64,000 nucleotides of DNA from positions 124,001 through 188,000 of the forward strand of contig DASZTV010000006.1 of the NCBI GenBank assembly GCA_035548125.1. The letters run 5' to 3'. Both the position numbers and the translations under genes were made by a program. Source of the stretch: DASZTV01 sp035548125. Lineage in GTDB: Bacteria; Actinomycetota; Actinomycetes; JAFAQI01. Positions 62,828-64,000 of the stretch are shown one piece after another. Below the pieces are notes generated by a model, which ran no database searches, was not told the origin of the DNA, and saw only the letters and a list, made by a program, of their open reading frames with translations. How positions within the stretch are numbered: position 1 is the stretch's first letter; each line of letters starts with the position of its first letter.

Positions 62828-63379
62828 ATGATGACCGTCCCCACCCGCAACAGGCGTATCGACCGGCTGCTCGCTGCCGACTATCTCGCCGAGCTGTCCA
62901 GCCGCTCGACCGACGAGATCCGCGCGATGCGCGCCGAAGCGGAACAGGAGGAGACGGACCTGTCGTTCCTGCGCCGGCTGCTGCAGGGCCGGATCGACAT
63001 CCTGCGGGCGGAGCAGGCGCGCCGTCACGGTGACGGTCCGGAAGGCTCGCTGGTCGAGTCGCTCGCCGGGATCCTCGCCGACGACCGGGTGCCCTCGCAC
63101 GGTCTGGGCAGGCACGCGGTGCTCGAGCCGTCCGACGTCGCGATGTATCGCCGGTACGTCGAGGCGCTGGTCTTCGAGGCCAACCTGTCCGACCCGGCCG
63201 CGCTCGACGATGCACTGTTGAACCGGTTGCTGGCGGTGCTGGACCGTGAAGAAGCCGAGGTGTCGCGCAAGCGCCGCTCCATGCAGCTGGTCATGGATGC
63301 GCTGACCGCTGAGCTCGGCCGCCGTTACCGGGAGGGCGTCGCTGACGTGGCGGACCTGTTGCACACCGAAGGCGAGTAA
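62828..63379 (+). CDS. rsiG: RsiG-like c-di-GMP-binding anti-sigma factor
   Basis: 183 residues, helical. It holds two exact copies of E(X)3S(X)2R(X)3Q(X)3D: E42-S46-R49-Q53-D57 and E142-S146-R149-Q153-D157. In Streptomyces RsiG this motif in each of two antiparallel helices binds a c-di-GMP dimer and the protein holds sigma factor WhiG inactive. Both motif copies are intact, so c-di-GMP binding is expected. No WhiG-type sigma gene lies in the window. Start ATG 62828 (ATG 62831 also possible), with GAAAGG just upstream. An asparaginase gene follows 6 bp later, in the same frame. Confidence 0.9.
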   Translation: MMTVPTRNRRIDRLLAADYLAELSSRSTDEIRAMRAEAEQEETDLSFLRRLLQGRIDILRAEQARRHGDGPEGSLVESLAGILADDRVPSHGLGRHAVLEPSDVAMYRRYVEALVFEANLSDPAALDDALLNRLLAVLDREEAEVSRKRRSMQLVMDALTAELGRRYREGVADVADLLHTEGE

Positions 63380-63385
63380 CGCGGC

Positions 63386-64000
63386 TTGGCTGACTCCGCA
63401 CCCGCGACGGACTGGCCAGTCGTCGCGGAGGTCATTCGTGGCGGTTTCGTCGAGGGCCATCACCGCGGTGCCGTCGTCGTGCTGCGCGGATCCGACGTGC
63501 TGTTCGCGGCCGGACCGACCGACGTTCCGATGCTGCCGCGCAGTGCGGCGAAACCGTTGCAAGCAAAGGGAATGCTGGACTGCGGCCTGGCGGTTGACCC
63601 GGCTCAGCTGGCGCTGATCTGTGGCAGTCACACCGGCGAGCAGATGCACGTCGACGGCGTACGTGGACTGCTTGCCTCGGTCGGGCTCGACGAGTCGGCG
63701 CTGGACAACACCCCGTCGATGCCGGCCGACCCGAAGGCGCGTCGCGCGCTGACGATCGAAGGTGTCGGTCCGGCGCGCATCACGCACAGCTGCTCGGGCA
63801 AGCACGCCGGGATGCTCGCCACCTGTGTCGCGGCCGGCTGGCCGACGGCGACGTACCGCGATCCGGCCAGCCCGTTGCAGGTGCGACTGCGCGACACGGT
63901 GTCGGAGCTGACCGGCGACCCGGTCACCGCGACGCTGGTCGACGGGTGCGGCGCGCCGCTGTTCGCCGTGACGCTGCGCGGCCTCGCCCGGGCGTTCGGT
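63386..64000 (+). CDS. L-asparaginase II-type enzyme, 3' end outside window
   Basis: About 205 residues visible; the gene runs off the window end. Cleaves asparagine to aspartate and ammonia if complete. LICGSHTGE, DPKARRALTIEGVG and THSCSGKHAGMLATCVAAGW are signatures of the Rhizobium etli-type (thermolabile, class II) asparaginase family, with the conserved Ser, Lys and Cys of the active site. TTG 63386 is the only start codon between the rsiG stop in the same frame and the first conserved block (WPVVAEVIRGG). Ribosome site weak; translation may be coupled to rsiG. Confidence 0.88.
   Translation, partial: MADSAPATDWPVVAEVIRGGFVEGHHRGAVVVLRGSDVLFAAGPTDVPMLPRSAAKPLQAKGMLDCGLAVDPAQLALICGSHTGEQMHVDGVRGLLASVGLDESALDNTPSMPADPKARRALTIEGVGPARITHSCSGKHAGMLATCVAAGWPTATYRDPASPLQVRLRDTVSELTGDPVTATLVDGCGAPLFAVTLRGLARAFG

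Overview
High-GC, mostly GTG/ATG-initiated, tightly packed DNA from an actinobacterium. Evidence: two-copy RsiG motif protein, NlpC/P60 hydrolase, class E-type LAXTG sorting signal, DUF4012 and DUF4388 proteins, and TANNNT -10 boxes placed 6-7 nt before start codons. The order cannot be fixed from sequence alone. No rRNA, tRNA, CRISPR array or insertion sequence was seen. No stretch above 300 bp lacks a gene.

Left flank (1-11 kb): a GTGA-coupled minus-strand operon of APS kinase and two acyltransferase-3 proteins; a plus-strand run of acyl-CoA dehydrogenase, nitrobindin-like protein, DUF4012 membrane protein and two paralogous secreted four-cysteine proteins (one with 30 consecutive glycines and an LAFTG anchor); an EAL c-di-GMP phosphodiesterase; and an NlpC/P60 hydrolase with three peptidoglycan-binding repeats.

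Centre (11.3-59.1 kb): a very large surface-polysaccharide locus. It has two Wzc-like chain-length/tyrosine-kinase proteins, an initiating phosphoglycosyltransferase, a Wzx-type flippase, two candidate polymerases, and also a complete Wzm/Wzt ABC exporter. Sugar supply is represented by rmlA, rmlB, rmlC and rmlD (dTDP-L-rhamnose), gmd (GDP-4-keto-6-deoxymannose), a UDP-sugar 6-dehydrogenase and an epimerase. Around 14 glycosyltransferases (GT2, GT4, GT8, GT47, GT90, CgeB-like), a CDP-glycerol-type transferase, ten methyltransferases, two sulfotransferases and O-acyl/acetyltransferases decorate the product. The likely output is one or two heavily methylated, probably sulfated, rhamnose-containing envelope glycans. 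Several glycosyltransferase/methyltransferase genes look less GC-rich than the flanks, suggesting mosaic assembly by transfer.

Right flank (59.2-64 kb): a YgfZ-type protein, a long Ala/Glu coiled-coil DUF4388 protein, a clear RsiG homologue (two c-di-GMP-binding motifs), and a 5' part of an L-asparaginase II-type gene cut by the window end. EAL and RsiG bracket the locus, so c-di-GMP signalling is encoded on both sides of it; direct control of the glycan genes is only inferred.
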